Assembly: GCA_944384505.1 (NCBI GenBank)
Contig: CALWTQ010000014.1
Location: forward strand, 1 to 61,629
Origin: an uncultured Mediterraneibacter sp.
GTDB taxonomy: Bacteria > Bacillota > Clostridia > Lachnospirales > Lachnospiraceae
DNA: 61,629 bases
Reading direction: 5' to 3'
Of this stretch, positions 17,416 through 25,181 are shown one piece after another (the first letter of the stretch is position 1; each line of letters opens with the position of its first letter). The translations under genes were made by a program, and so were the position numbers. The notes below the pieces were generated by a model. The model was not told the DNA's origin. It did no database searches and worked only from the letters and a program-made list of their open reading frames with translations.

Positions 17416-17868
17416 CTACAGAAGCTGGCTGATAAAGTGGTCAGTCTGAAGCTTCTCCTTCTCCCTGCGGCCGTATACATCTCCGTCCCCGGCTGAGACC
17501 GCTTTCTCGATCTGGTGAAGGTTCAGGCGGATCAGCTTCATTGACTCCTCGTTCAGAGAGTTAAAGTTCTGTACGGTCAGAAGGAATTCATCTATCGCAG
17601 GCTGAAGCCTTCCCTTCTCGTCCGGGTCTAAATCCGCCGAGAGATCCCTTAATGTCCTGCCCTCATATCCGGCGTCTTTGAGGATCTTTTCCCTTCTTTT
17701 TTCCAGGCCGCGCATCTTGAGCAGAATCGCCTGTTCCTTCAGCATACAGTCCTCAACAACCGCCACCTTATTCTCCTGTACCGCTTTGAGCTTCTCCTTC
17801 TCCAGCGGGATATTCTGTTCCAGCAGATCACGGATTTCTCCGAGTACAGCTATCAGTTCGTCTATCAT
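17416..17868 (-). CDS. flgN: FlgN family export chaperone for FlgK and FlgL
   Basis: This 150-residue, all-helical protein (LLEQNIPLEKEKLKAVQEN..., ending FISQLL) matches FlgN in length, helix pattern and location between flgM and flgK. FlgN binds the C-termini of FlgK and FlgL in the cytoplasm and delivers them to the export gate. The start overlaps the flgM stop by four bases. Confidence 0.9.
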   Translation of the reverse strand: MIDELIAVLGEIRDLLEQNIPLEKEKLKAVQENKVAVVEDCMLKEQAILLKMRGLEKRREKILKDAGYEGRTLRDLSADLDPDEKGRLQPAIDEFLLTVQNFNSLNEESMKLIRLNLHQIEKAVSAGDGDVYGRREKEKLQTDHFISQLL

Positions 17869-18182
17869 CTGTCTCCTCCAAGCAGCAGCATCTTCGCTGC
17901 GATTTCGCGGTTATCCGGCGTGTAAGCGCCGCTCTCTACCGCCTGTCTAAGTGCGCTGATCCGGCTGGAATTGTCCTTTGGCTCAAGAACCTGTCTGCTC
18001 GTGATCTGAGCTATCTTTTCAGAAAAAATCTTCTCTTCCGCTTCCTTAAATCTGGTTGTAAACTCTGCTTTATCATAATTATTCTCTATCTCGGCCGGCC
18101 TGCTTTCTCTTACGGCCGTCCTGGATCCGGAAGCATCAACAGCAGTGTATTTACTAATATAATTCTCTGCCCCTATTTTCAT
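17865..18182 (-). CDS. flgM: Anti-sigma-28 factor FlgM
   Basis: This 105-residue protein has the flexible N-terminus and the C-terminal sigma-28-binding region (ISALRQAVESGAYTPDNREIAAKMLL) characteristic of FlgM. It holds FliA until the hook is finished, then is exported. The start at MKIGAENYIS is preceded by AAAGGAGGTG; the longer frame has no ribosome site. A good sigma-28 promoter lies just upstream, so FlgM would feed back on its own sigma factor. Confidence 0.94.
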   Translation of the reverse strand: MKIGAENYISKYTAVDASGSRTAVRESRPAEIENNYDKAEFTTRFKEAEEKIFSEKIAQITSRQVLEPKDNSSRISALRQAVESGAYTPDNREIAAKMLLLGGDR

Positions 18183-18247
18183 TTCTGCGCCACCTCCTTT
18201 TCCAATTTCCCTGGCAGAACTTCTCTGACAGAAATCCTCTATTAAAA

Positions 18248-18274
18248 CTATCGGCATGATTCCCCAAATATTAA
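18248..18274 (-). promoter_or_regulatory. Sigma-28-type promoter of the flgM operon
   Basis: On the minus strand TTAA (18271-18274), a 15-bp spacer and GCCGATAG (18248-18255), seven of eight matches to GCCGATAA. The -35 touches the stop codon of the upstream gene. Confidence 0.75.
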
Positions 18275-19425
18275 GACTCCTCTTTTTGATTCTCTTCCTT
18301 TTCCCGCTCTTTTCTGCTGAACATCTTCCGCTTTATGATGCGGATCATCCAGTAGGCGGGAAGGAGAAAGGGCCTCTTTGAAAGCCTGGGATAGGACGCC
18401 GTCATATATTCCAGGGAAGGGAAAAGCCAGCTGCGCCACCTCTTTTTTTCCTCTTTTTTCAGATCTCTGTAATAGTTGTCCGCAACAGTCCGGACAAGGG
18501 GGAGAATGGCTTCATTCTCACGGCGGGCGGTTTCTCCCTTCGAGAAAATATAGTCCTGCATATCTCCCAGCATCTCCATATCCCCGCGGAAATACATGTT
18601 TGAGAACCATTTCCCGGCAAGCTTCGCTATATATTCCCCGAAGGTGTCCAGCTCCATATTCTCCAGTTCTTCCCCGATATCTTTCCATTTCATCTCCGGG
18701 CCTTCTCTGGAGATCAGCAGCCAGAGATCCACAATATCACGGATTTCAATCTGCCCCCGCGCGTACTTCTCCGCAAGGCGGCAGATAAAATAGACATAGA
18801 GCGTCTCCTCATTCATGCAGTGAATATAATGCCTGTTGTTCTCGCAGGGAAGCATTTTTGGAAAATCGGTAAACCAGTTGCGGATTTTTTTGCCGCTGAA
18901 CGGCAGGGAATCTGTAATCATCACTGTAAGTTCCGGCGACTGCGTATACTTCCATATATGTACGCCGTCTTCAGAAACGGTCTCCTCGAAATCCATCCCG
19001 AACATGATCCGGCGCGTGTCATCCATACGCTTTTTTTCGATGAGGATCTGAATCGGTTCGGGCATACGCATTTCAGTCTGGGGGTAAAACTCAAGGACCG
19101 CAGACTCCCCCATAAATACGGAATGAATCCCGGCGTTCTCCAGTTCCGCCTCAATTTCAGATCTCAGCTCGCGGTAAAGCTCCTGGAACCGGATCGCCCT
19201 GCGGTATCTTGCCTGGAACTTCTCCTTCCAGGGGATGAGTCCCGGACTGTCATACCACATGATTTTGTAATATACCAGATTCGCGACATCATGATAATCT
19301 GACATTTTATAGATCCAGCCCCAGGATGGATGCCCGGGGCTTTTCGCTGCTTCTCTCTGGCCGACCGCGGCCGCCGTAAGCTCAATCAGATAGTCTTCCT
19401 GCCTTCTTCCTGTTATTGCGCTCAT
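18271..19425 (-). CDS. Nucleotidyltransferase-like protein with a degenerate active site
   Basis: The 384-residue protein resembles the uncharacterised nucleotidyltransferase family (PF14907 type). The FMGESAVLEFYP stretch matches the family's GS-type motif and is followed by a position where the family has DIDLLV; here it reads PIQILI, so both metal-binding aspartates seem lost. The C-terminal 60 residues are strongly basic (RIIKRKMFSRKERE...). The start at MSAITGRR is preceded by GAAGGA. The frame overlaps the FtsE-like gene by 44 bases, so the two are coupled. No enzymatic role should be assumed; the family call is moderate. Confidence 0.6.
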   Translation of the reverse strand: MSAITGRRQEDYLIELTAAAVGQREAAKSPGHPSWGWIYKMSDYHDVANLVYYKIMWYDSPGLIPWKEKFQARYRRAIRFQELYRELRSEIEAELENAGIHSVFMGESAVLEFYPQTEMRMPEPIQILIEKKRMDDTRRIMFGMDFEETVSEDGVHIWKYTQSPELTVMITDSLPFSGKKIRNWFTDFPKMLPCENNRHYIHCMNEETLYVYFICRLAEKYARGQIEIRDIVDLWLLISREGPEMKWKDIGEELENMELDTFGEYIAKLAGKWFSNMYFRGDMEMLGDMQDYIFSKGETARRENEAILPLVRTVADNYYRDLKKEEKKRWRSWLFPSLEYMTASYPRLSKRPFLLPAYWMIRIIKRKMFSRKEREKEENQKEES

Positions 19426-20146
19426 TGAGTATCCTTCTTTCTTCCATGGCATCTGCAGCTCTTGTATTGTAGACTGCGTTCTTCTCATCGGCGACCAGGC
19501 AGCCGGCCGACATAGTGATCACGCGTTTCCGCATGATAGACACCAGCTCACGGTTGTGGCTGGCGACAACGACTGTCACGCCCTGCCTGTTCAGTTCATC
19601 CATCAGATACATCATGTCCCATGCAGTATCCGGATCCAGATTCGCCGTAGGCTCATCCGCCAAAAGGATGGACGGCCCGCAGATAATCGCCCGTGCCAGA
19701 AGCGCCCTGGCCGCTTCTCCCATGGAAACCTCCCGCGGATAGAAATCCGCGCGCTTTTCGATCCCCATCAGTTTCAGCATCTGAGCGACCCGTTTTCTCC
19801 CTGCCCTGCGCGGCTGCTCAGTGGCCAGCATGGCCAGGTTTACGTTGTCAAAGAGGGTTCTGTCGTCAAGCAGCCCGAACTCCGGCTGCATGACGCCGAT
19901 CTGGCGGCGGAAATATGGGAGCTCCCTTTTTGTCAGAGCAGACAAATCCTGGCCATTTATCCAGATTCTTCCGGAAGTAGGCTCTTCCTGCCTGCATGCC
20001 AGCTTAAGGAAAGTGCTTTTCCCTGCGCCGCTTCTGCCGATAACAAAGACGAATTCGCCTTTGCGGATCCGGACTGAAACATTCTCAGCCGCCACCTCGC
20101 CGCTGGGAAATATTTTATTCACCTTGTCGAATACAATAGCCTCCAT
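19382..20146 (-). CDS. FtsE-like ABC transporter ATPase without a permease
   Basis: The 254-residue protein is an ABC ATPase most like FtsE/LolD: Walker A GRSGAGKST (37-45), Q-loop VMQPEFGL, Walker B ILLADEPTAN and the switch histidine in VVASHNRE. The signature that should read LSGGQ is degenerate (VSMGEAARALL), as in some FtsE proteins. No FtsX-like membrane gene is next to it, and it lies between the fliD-fliS cluster and flgM. FtsE-FtsX normally activates cell-wall hydrolases at the septum; a role here in opening peptidoglycan for flagella is only a guess. Confidence 0.8.
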   Translation of the reverse strand: MEAIVFDKVNKIFPSGEVAAENVSVRIRKGEFVFVIGRSGAGKSTFLKLACRQEEPTSGRIWINGQDLSALTKRELPYFRRQIGVMQPEFGLLDDRTLFDNVNLAMLATEQPRRAGRKRVAQMLKLMGIEKRADFYPREVSMGEAARALLARAIICGPSILLADEPTANLDPDTAWDMMYLMDELNRQGVTVVVASHNRELVSIMRKRVITMSAGCLVADEKNAVYNTRAADAMEERRILNERNNRKKAGRLSD

Positions 20147-20238
20147 AGTCCTCCTCTTTCCATCCCCTGTCCGTTAAAAAAGCCGGGAAACGATGTGCGC
20201 TTTTATAAAAGCCGCACTGATCTGTCCCCCGGTCTTTC

Positions 20239-20655
20239 CTATTTGGAATAATAAGAGTCTTCACCTGCCAGTCTGATACTGATCTGCTTGTCAAGTGCAA
20301 TCGTCCGTTTCAGTATCTCTTTTTTCCCATTTGAAAGCGTACGGATTTTCTCTTCTGCCTTCGTCATGTTTTCCGCCCCGTTTTCAGCGGTTATCTCAGT
20401 GATACGCCGGCGCCACTCACTGTCAGTATTCAGAAGCGTCTGCTGGTCGCGTCTCGTTTTCTCCAGTTCTTCTATAGTATTGCCCCGCATCTTAAGGAGC
20501 ATACGGATCGACACCTGATCATCGTGATCCATAGCAGACGCGATCTCACGGGTCAGCTCCTCCAGCTCTCCATACTGTCTGTATTCTCTCTGAGCGAGGC
20601 GGAGCATAAGCTCCTCCTCCTCCCGGCGCCGTGTTTCGGATCTGGCCTCACTCAT
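20239..20655 (-). CDS. FliT-like coiled-coil protein downstream of fliS
   Basis: This 138-residue protein is entirely helical and highly charged (SEARSETRRREEEELMLRLAQREYRQ...). The ATG overlaps the fliS stop by four bases. In many bacteria this position holds fliT, the FliD export chaperone, whose length and helical character are similar. Sequence identity to FliT is not obvious by eye, so the name rests on position and size. Confidence 0.5.
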   Translation of the reverse strand: MSEARSETRRREEEELMLRLAQREYRQYGELEELTREIASAMDHDDQVSIRMLLKMRGNTIEELEKTRRDQQTLLNTDSEWRRRITEITAENGAENMTKAEEKIRTLSNGKKEILKRTIALDKQISIRLAGEDSYYSK

Positions 20656-21023
20656 TGATTCACCTTCTTTTCCGCCTCCGCAAATGCGTCCCTCAGTTCC
20701 TGTACGAGTTTCTTAACTTCAAGAATCTGCTCCGGATTCCTGGAAGCCCGGATGCGTCCCAGCTCAACCTGGAAAAAGTCATACATCTGGTAGAGCTGCT
20801 GGCTGATCGGATAGTCAAAGTTCAAAGTGTCGCGCAGATACTGGATGATCTCTCCCGCCCGTCCAAGATGGGTTTCCAGATTCTTGTAATCCTGCTTCTT
20901 TACCATCAGCTCCGCCGCGGTAAGCCGTTTGAGCAGTTCATCGTAGAGAAGAAGCAGCATCTCTCCCTGAGTCATAGTCATGACTGCTTCCTCTTTGTAT
21001 TTTTGATATGGGTTTTCGTACAT
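20652..21023 (-). CDS. fliS: Flagellin chaperone FliS
   Basis: This 123-residue protein has FliS landmarks: the N-terminal YQKY motif (ENPYQKYKEEAV), MLLLLYDELLKRL and LRDTLNFDYPISQQLYQMYDFF. FliS binds the flagellin C-terminus to prevent early polymerisation and, in Bacillus, also joins FliW and flagellin control. It lies 33 bases after fliD. Confidence 0.96.
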   Translation of the reverse strand: MYENPYQKYKEEAVMTMTQGEMLLLLYDELLKRLTAAELMVKKQDYKNLETHLGRAGEIIQYLRDTLNFDYPISQQLYQMYDFFQVELGRIRASRNPEQILEVKKLVQELRDAFAEAEKKVNQ

Positions 21024-21056
21024 TCCAAATAATTCCTCTCTCCTGCTTTGCGCAGA

Positions 21057-23465
21057 TTAATATCCGGACAGTGACGACAGATAACTGCTCTGCGAATTCA
21101 TCTGGGAGATCAGCAGCTCCAGCTGTGTGAACTGTGAAATATAACGGTCCTGTTCTGTCGCAAGCCGGTCTGTCATATCTGAAATACGGTCATTAATCTC
21201 ATTGATCTCGTCCAGAAGAGTATTGTTGAGCACACTGGTAAGGGAGTGCTCTGATCCGGCTCTCTCCACCAGGATACCCTTTGAGGATCCTGTCATGGAA
21301 GCATAGCGGTCGAGAATATTCTTCATATTCGTCATCAGGCCGCCTGATGTGGTCTGGCCGTCTTCCGTCACGCTTGCGCTTGCCGAGAACAGATTCCGCA
21401 CAGACTCCGGATTGGACTCGATCGCCGCCCGCAGATCTGACTCATTTATAGTCAGCTTTCCATTCTCAGAATAATCTGTGGACGTTGTAATGCCGATAGC
21501 TTCCAGCTGAGAGCGGATCTCCGAAGGAATGATGAACCTCAGCGCGTCCGCCATGGATCTGAGATCAGAATCCATGAAGAGAAGCCCTTCTTTCGCCTTC
21601 TCCTCCCAGAGTTTGATCTCATTCTCGCTCATCTCCGCCTTCTGGCTGGATGTAAGCGGAGCGTAATCATTGTTCGGCTTTGTGGACACCTGGTCGTTAA
21701 TCAGCTCGAAGATCTCATTGTATTCATTGATCATCTCCGTGATTGTCTCAACAATCTTGTCCGTATCCGGCTTCGCCGTGAAGGTGACAGCCTCAGTACT
21801 CTCAACCCTTTGACCATTCTCATAGCCGAAGGTACCGTTTACCGTAATATTCAGCCCGTCTATGCTGACCGTGTTGGAGTCTCTGACGATCTCCGTCACC
21901 GTGTTGCTCCCCGCGTACTGTACAGCAATGATGGCGTCCTTACCCTCTGTTACCGTATAGCCGTTTCCATCTGTTCCAAACAGCGCCTCCGCAACATTTC
22001 CCTCTACCTTCACCTGGCCGCTGGCGCCGTTCTGGGTCGCCGTGATAATGAAGCGGTCCGTGTTCTTCTGATAGGAGATGGTCACTCCGGCTTCCGGATC
22101 ATTGTTGACTGCGTTAATAATGTCCTGGATCGAGCTGTCCGCTGTAATTCCCTGAATCTCATGGCCGTTAATTTTCAGAGATAAAGCCTCGCCCTCTTTA
22201 ATGGGCGCATCAGGTGACTCCATATTACTCAGCCCCGCGTCAAAAATGGATGCGGACAGATTCAGTCTGTTTGACGCTCCGTCCTGGACGCCGAACAGAG
22301 AGTCTTCCCCGGTCAGATAGCCCGTTGATGCTGTGATCGCAAGGGTGGAAGATTCATCGTCAGCCCCCGGAACCACCACGCCGCCCTTTGTCTCCGGGAC
22401 AGTAGTCTTAAAGGACAACGAACCGGTATTTGCGTTCGTGTCTTTATCCAGGCTCACTTGAATTCTGCCTTTTCCAAAGGCGCTGTCAAGCTCCTTCTGG
22501 AGATACTCCTGCAGATCCTCCAGATCCTTAATGTTCTCATCATCTGCCGCAGGCATCTCAATCCATTTGATCGTGCCGTTATACTCAAAGCTGATGGACT
22601 GTCCCGCCAGCTGATCTTTGATCGTCTTCTTCTGGACTGCCTGATTCTCTGCTGTTGCCGTCACGGACTTGCTCGCCGCGATCTCTATCCCGCCGCTGCT
22701 CGGCATTGTAAATCCAAGCGTCTTGACGATGTCATTGCTTCCGCCTGTGATCGTGATCGTGTTTCCGGCCGCATCCTTGTTCTCAAAAACAAGTTTGTCA
22801 CCGTCAACTGTTACATTCATCACATCCGCCAGCGTCTTTCCATCGCTTAACGTCACTTCTTTCAGTGACTTATTGATAGAATCCGCTACATCCTGAGCGC
22901 TGTCATAAGAGTAATCATCACCTCTGCCAAGCTTTACGGTGTAGGATGTATCTCCATATTTCAGGTAGATGGAAGAACCACCGGCCACGTTCACGTCTGT
23001 CTCCGTTGTCAGATCCATAGCGATACTTCCGAAGGAAAGTTCCCTGTTGGACGCATTCTCCGTAGTAGAAAGCGTCGCCTTCTGGGCCATCTGCTTCACG
23101 CCCAGTACCGTAAGAAGATCCGCTGACTGCGCGGTTCCGCTTACGGATATATACTTGCTGTTTTCTCCGTTGACCGTGATATCTGTCCGTCCAAAAAAGG
23201 AAGAGCTCAGCAGGTTCGTGGAGGAAGTATAAGACGTATATTTCTGCGTGAAATCATAGATCTTGTCCGTGATATCGCGGATCGCCTCCTGCTCCCACTC
23301 CAGCTTCGTCTTCTGCTGATTTAATTTATCAATTTTAGACTGTGTTCCAGATGTAAGCTGTTCGATCAACGTATCGCGGTCCAGGCCGCTTGCCAGGCCG
23401 CCGTAACCTCTGATGCTGCTTGTGCTCGCAGAGGTTGTTGATGTAAGACCTCCTATTGTCGCCAT
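21057..23465 (-). CDS. fliD: Filament cap protein FliD (hook-associated protein 2)
   Basis: This 802-residue protein starts with the typical GLASGLDRDTLIEQLTSG motif followed by KIDKLNQQKTKLEWEQ. It has two or more variable Ig-like domains in the centre and the conserved C-terminus (EAIGITTSTDYSENGKLTINESDL..., then SRLATEQDRYISQFTQLELLISQMNSQSSYLSSL-type helix). Most FliD proteins are 450-600 residues, so about 200-300 extra residues sit in the surface-exposed centre. The ATG at 23465 is preferred over a GTG six bases earlier because AGGAG lies eight bases before it. It caps the growing filament. Confidence 0.95.
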   Translation of the reverse strand: MATIGGLTSTTSASTSSIRGYGGLASGLDRDTLIEQLTSGTQSKIDKLNQQKTKLEWEQEAIRDITDKIYDFTQKYTSYTSSTNLLSSSFFGRTDITVNGENSKYISVSGTAQSADLLTVLGVKQMAQKATLSTTENASNRELSFGSIAMDLTTETDVNVAGGSSIYLKYGDTSYTVKLGRGDDYSYDSAQDVADSINKSLKEVTLSDGKTLADVMNVTVDGDKLVFENKDAAGNTITITGGSNDIVKTLGFTMPSSGGIEIAASKSVTATAENQAVQKKTIKDQLAGQSISFEYNGTIKWIEMPAADDENIKDLEDLQEYLQKELDSAFGKGRIQVSLDKDTNANTGSLSFKTTVPETKGGVVVPGADDESSTLAITASTGYLTGEDSLFGVQDGASNRLNLSASIFDAGLSNMESPDAPIKEGEALSLKINGHEIQGITADSSIQDIINAVNNDPEAGVTISYQKNTDRFIITATQNGASGQVKVEGNVAEALFGTDGNGYTVTEGKDAIIAVQYAGSNTVTEIVRDSNTVSIDGLNITVNGTFGYENGQRVESTEAVTFTAKPDTDKIVETITEMINEYNEIFELINDQVSTKPNNDYAPLTSSQKAEMSENEIKLWEEKAKEGLLFMDSDLRSMADALRFIIPSEIRSQLEAIGITTSTDYSENGKLTINESDLRAAIESNPESVRNLFSASASVTEDGQTTSGGLMTNMKNILDRYASMTGSSKGILVERAGSEHSLTSVLNNTLLDEINEINDRISDMTDRLATEQDRYISQFTQLELLISQMNSQSSYLSSLSGY

Positions 23466-23520
23466 AACCACATCTCCTTTTCTTAAAACTTCTGAAAACT
23501 ATAATGATTTCCTATTTGGA

Positions 23521-23547
23521 TTATCGTCACTTTTTCATTTTTCTAAA
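23521..23547 (-). promoter_or_regulatory. Tentative sigma-28-type promoter of fliD
   Basis: On the minus strand TTTA (23544-23547), a 15-bp spacer and GACGATAA (23521-23528). The -10 is close to GCCGATAA but the -35 departs from the TTAT/TTAA of the other sites, so it is weaker support. Confidence 0.4.
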
Positions 23548-23568
23548 GTTTCCCGGCAAAAATTCATT

Positions 23569-24372
23569 TTATTTGTCGTGATGTGGGTTTTTCTGAACCG
23601 CCATACATGCTTTTGTCACTTCCACTGTGATTCTTCCGGAGTATTTTGTCGTATAGAAGTTCATCAGCGGGGAGACCGCGCTCCGATTGATCACAACGTA
23701 TTTCGCAGGGAGCTCCGTAAGGGCAAGAGCCGTCACGTCCGCAAGACATCTCCTGCATCCGCAGACATGGAACTGGCTGATATACTGGGGCGCCTTCTCC
23801 TTCACAAGGCGCTCCATCACATTGACGATAAAGAAATCATCCTCTTCCTCAGGCGCAGCGGAAGCGCTTTTCTGCGCAGGTTCCGAAGAGACTGTTCCCG
23901 GCTTCGCGGGAGGAGCGGCATCCGGATCCCGGGATTCCTTTTCCGGGACATCCTTGGCACGGTCCGCGGTTTCTTTCTGCTTCTGCTGGGCGGCCTTCTG
24001 CTGCTCGGCCTTCTGCTGAGCGGCTCTCTCCTGAATTGCTTTCTCCTGCTCTAAGGAAGTTTCAAGTTCTTTCTCCAGAGTCTCACGGATCTGTTCCGCC
24101 ACACCGTCGTCGCCCCTGCGGACTACCGAGACATTAGAAGACTGTCCGGCCGCGGGAGCCCCCGCTGACGCCGCGGAAGCTCCCGCGGCCGGAGAAGCGG
24201 CTGACGCTGCGGAAGCCGCTTTCGCAACAGGCTCTTTCGGAGACGTTTCCGCGGCAGAAGCCTCTGTGGACGAAGCTTCTGCCGCAGCTGAGTCTGCGGT
24301 CTCTGAAGAGGCTTTCACTCCTGCTGCGAGAAGGTTTAACACGTGGTTTGTTTTATTCGTTTTCCTGCTCAT
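23569..24372 (-). CDS. ComFB-domain protein with long disordered linker
   Basis: The 267-residue protein ends with a ComFB domain (about 178-265): FIVNVMERLV, the cysteine cluster C204, C206, C209 in FHVCGCRRCLADV, then ALALTELPAKYVVIN. The family is named after Bacillus ComFB, and ComFB-type proteins in cyanobacteria have been reported as c-di-GMP receptors. The first 20 residues are basic with a hydrophobic patch (SRKTNKTNHVLNLLAAG) and residues 22-175 are an Ala/Ser/Glu/Gln-rich disordered linker. The ATG overlaps the parA stop by four bases. A basic N-terminal tip plus linker resembles how ParB/Spo0J-type partners contact ParA, so it may be the cargo or regulator of that ATPase (inference). 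Confidence 0.8.
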   Translation of the reverse strand: MSRKTNKTNHVLNLLAAGVKASSETADSAAAEASSTEASAAETSPKEPVAKAASAASAASPAAGASAASAGAPAAGQSSNVSVVRRGDDGVAEQIRETLEKELETSLEQEKAIQERAAQQKAEQQKAAQQKQKETADRAKDVPEKESRDPDAAPPAKPGTVSSEPAQKSASAAPEEEDDFFIVNVMERLVKEKAPQYISQFHVCGCRRCLADVTALALTELPAKYVVINRSAVSPLMNFYTTKYSGRITVEVTKACMAVQKNPHHDK

Positions 24373-25169
24373 AAGTTCACACCCTTCTCTGACGTCCGCT
24401 GCCAGGAGTTAATTCTGTTCACAACCTCATCCACGAACATCGAATAATCTTTTGCCGGATTTGACCTGGGAGAATAAGAGAAAATATCCTCCCCGTGAGC
24501 CGGCGCCTCAGCCGCAGCCACACCGGCGCGGATCTTTGCGTCAAAAAGAGCCGTGTTCGTCTGCTGAGCCACAGCTCCGGCCATCTCAAGCACATCCGCC
24601 GCAAGTCTGGTCCTGCGGTTATATTTTGTCAGGAGGATCCCGAGTACCTTCAGTCCCGGATTCACGGAGGCCTGTACCTCGCTGACCGTCTCCTGGAGCT
24701 GGATCAGTCCCACGAGACTCAGGATTTCAGAGGCCATGGGGATGATCAGATAATCAGAAGCCGCGTACGCGTTCAGCGTCAGGATGTTCAAGGAGGGCGG
24801 CGTATCAATGATCACAAAGTCGTAGTCATCTTTCACCGGGCGCAGGGAATCGCTTAGGAGCATGACCCTGTTCTGAGACTGGAACTCGATCTCCGCCTCG
24901 CTTAAGAGAATGTTGGACGGAATGACATGGTACCCGTCCTCTGTCTCATGGATGACCTCAGTTACCGGGGTTCTGTTCTTCATCATGTCATAGACGGTAA
25001 GCGCAGTGTCTATATCCAGCCCCAGACTGAACCCCAGGTTTCCCTGGGGATCCAGATCTACAGCGAGAACTTTCTTTCCTCTGCGGACCAGGCCGGCTGT
25101 GAGGGACGCGGCAGTCGTCGTTTTCCCCACCCCGCCTTTCTGGTTCGTCAATACTATTGTAACGGCCAC
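24369..25169 (-). CDS. ParA/Soj-type positioning ATPase (orphan)
   Basis: The 266-residue protein has the deviant Walker A motif KGGVGKTT with K11 and K16, the switch I DLDPQGN, Walker B VIIDTPPS and the Soj-like C-terminus. ParA ATPases dimerise on ATP, bind the nucleoid or membrane and position cargo such as plasmids, chromosomes or chemoreceptor arrays. No parB lies beside it. It is more Soj-like than the MinD-like FlhG that many Firmicutes encode in this operon. It is tightly placed between the EAL-HDOD gene (12-base gap) and comFB (4-base overlap), suggesting a positioning system for flagella or chemotaxis clusters. Confidence 0.9.
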   Translation of the reverse strand: MAVTIVLTNQKGGVGKTTTAASLTAGLVRRGKKVLAVDLDPQGNLGFSLGLDIDTALTVYDMMKNRTPVTEVIHETEDGYHVIPSNILLSEAEIEFQSQNRVMLLSDSLRPVKDDYDFVIIDTPPSLNILTLNAYAASDYLIIPMASEILSLVGLIQLQETVSEVQASVNPGLKVLGILLTKYNRRTRLAADVLEMAGAVAQQTNTALFDAKIRAGVAAAEAPAHGEDIFSYSPRSNPAKDYSMFVDEVVNRINSWQRTSEKGVNL

Positions 25170-25181
25170 TTTCTTCCTCCT

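Noticed and set aside
24369-25169. ParA gene as the FlhG homologue
   Set aside because: Its DLDPQGN and C-terminal pattern are Soj-like and no flhF is adjacent, so it was called an orphan ParA.
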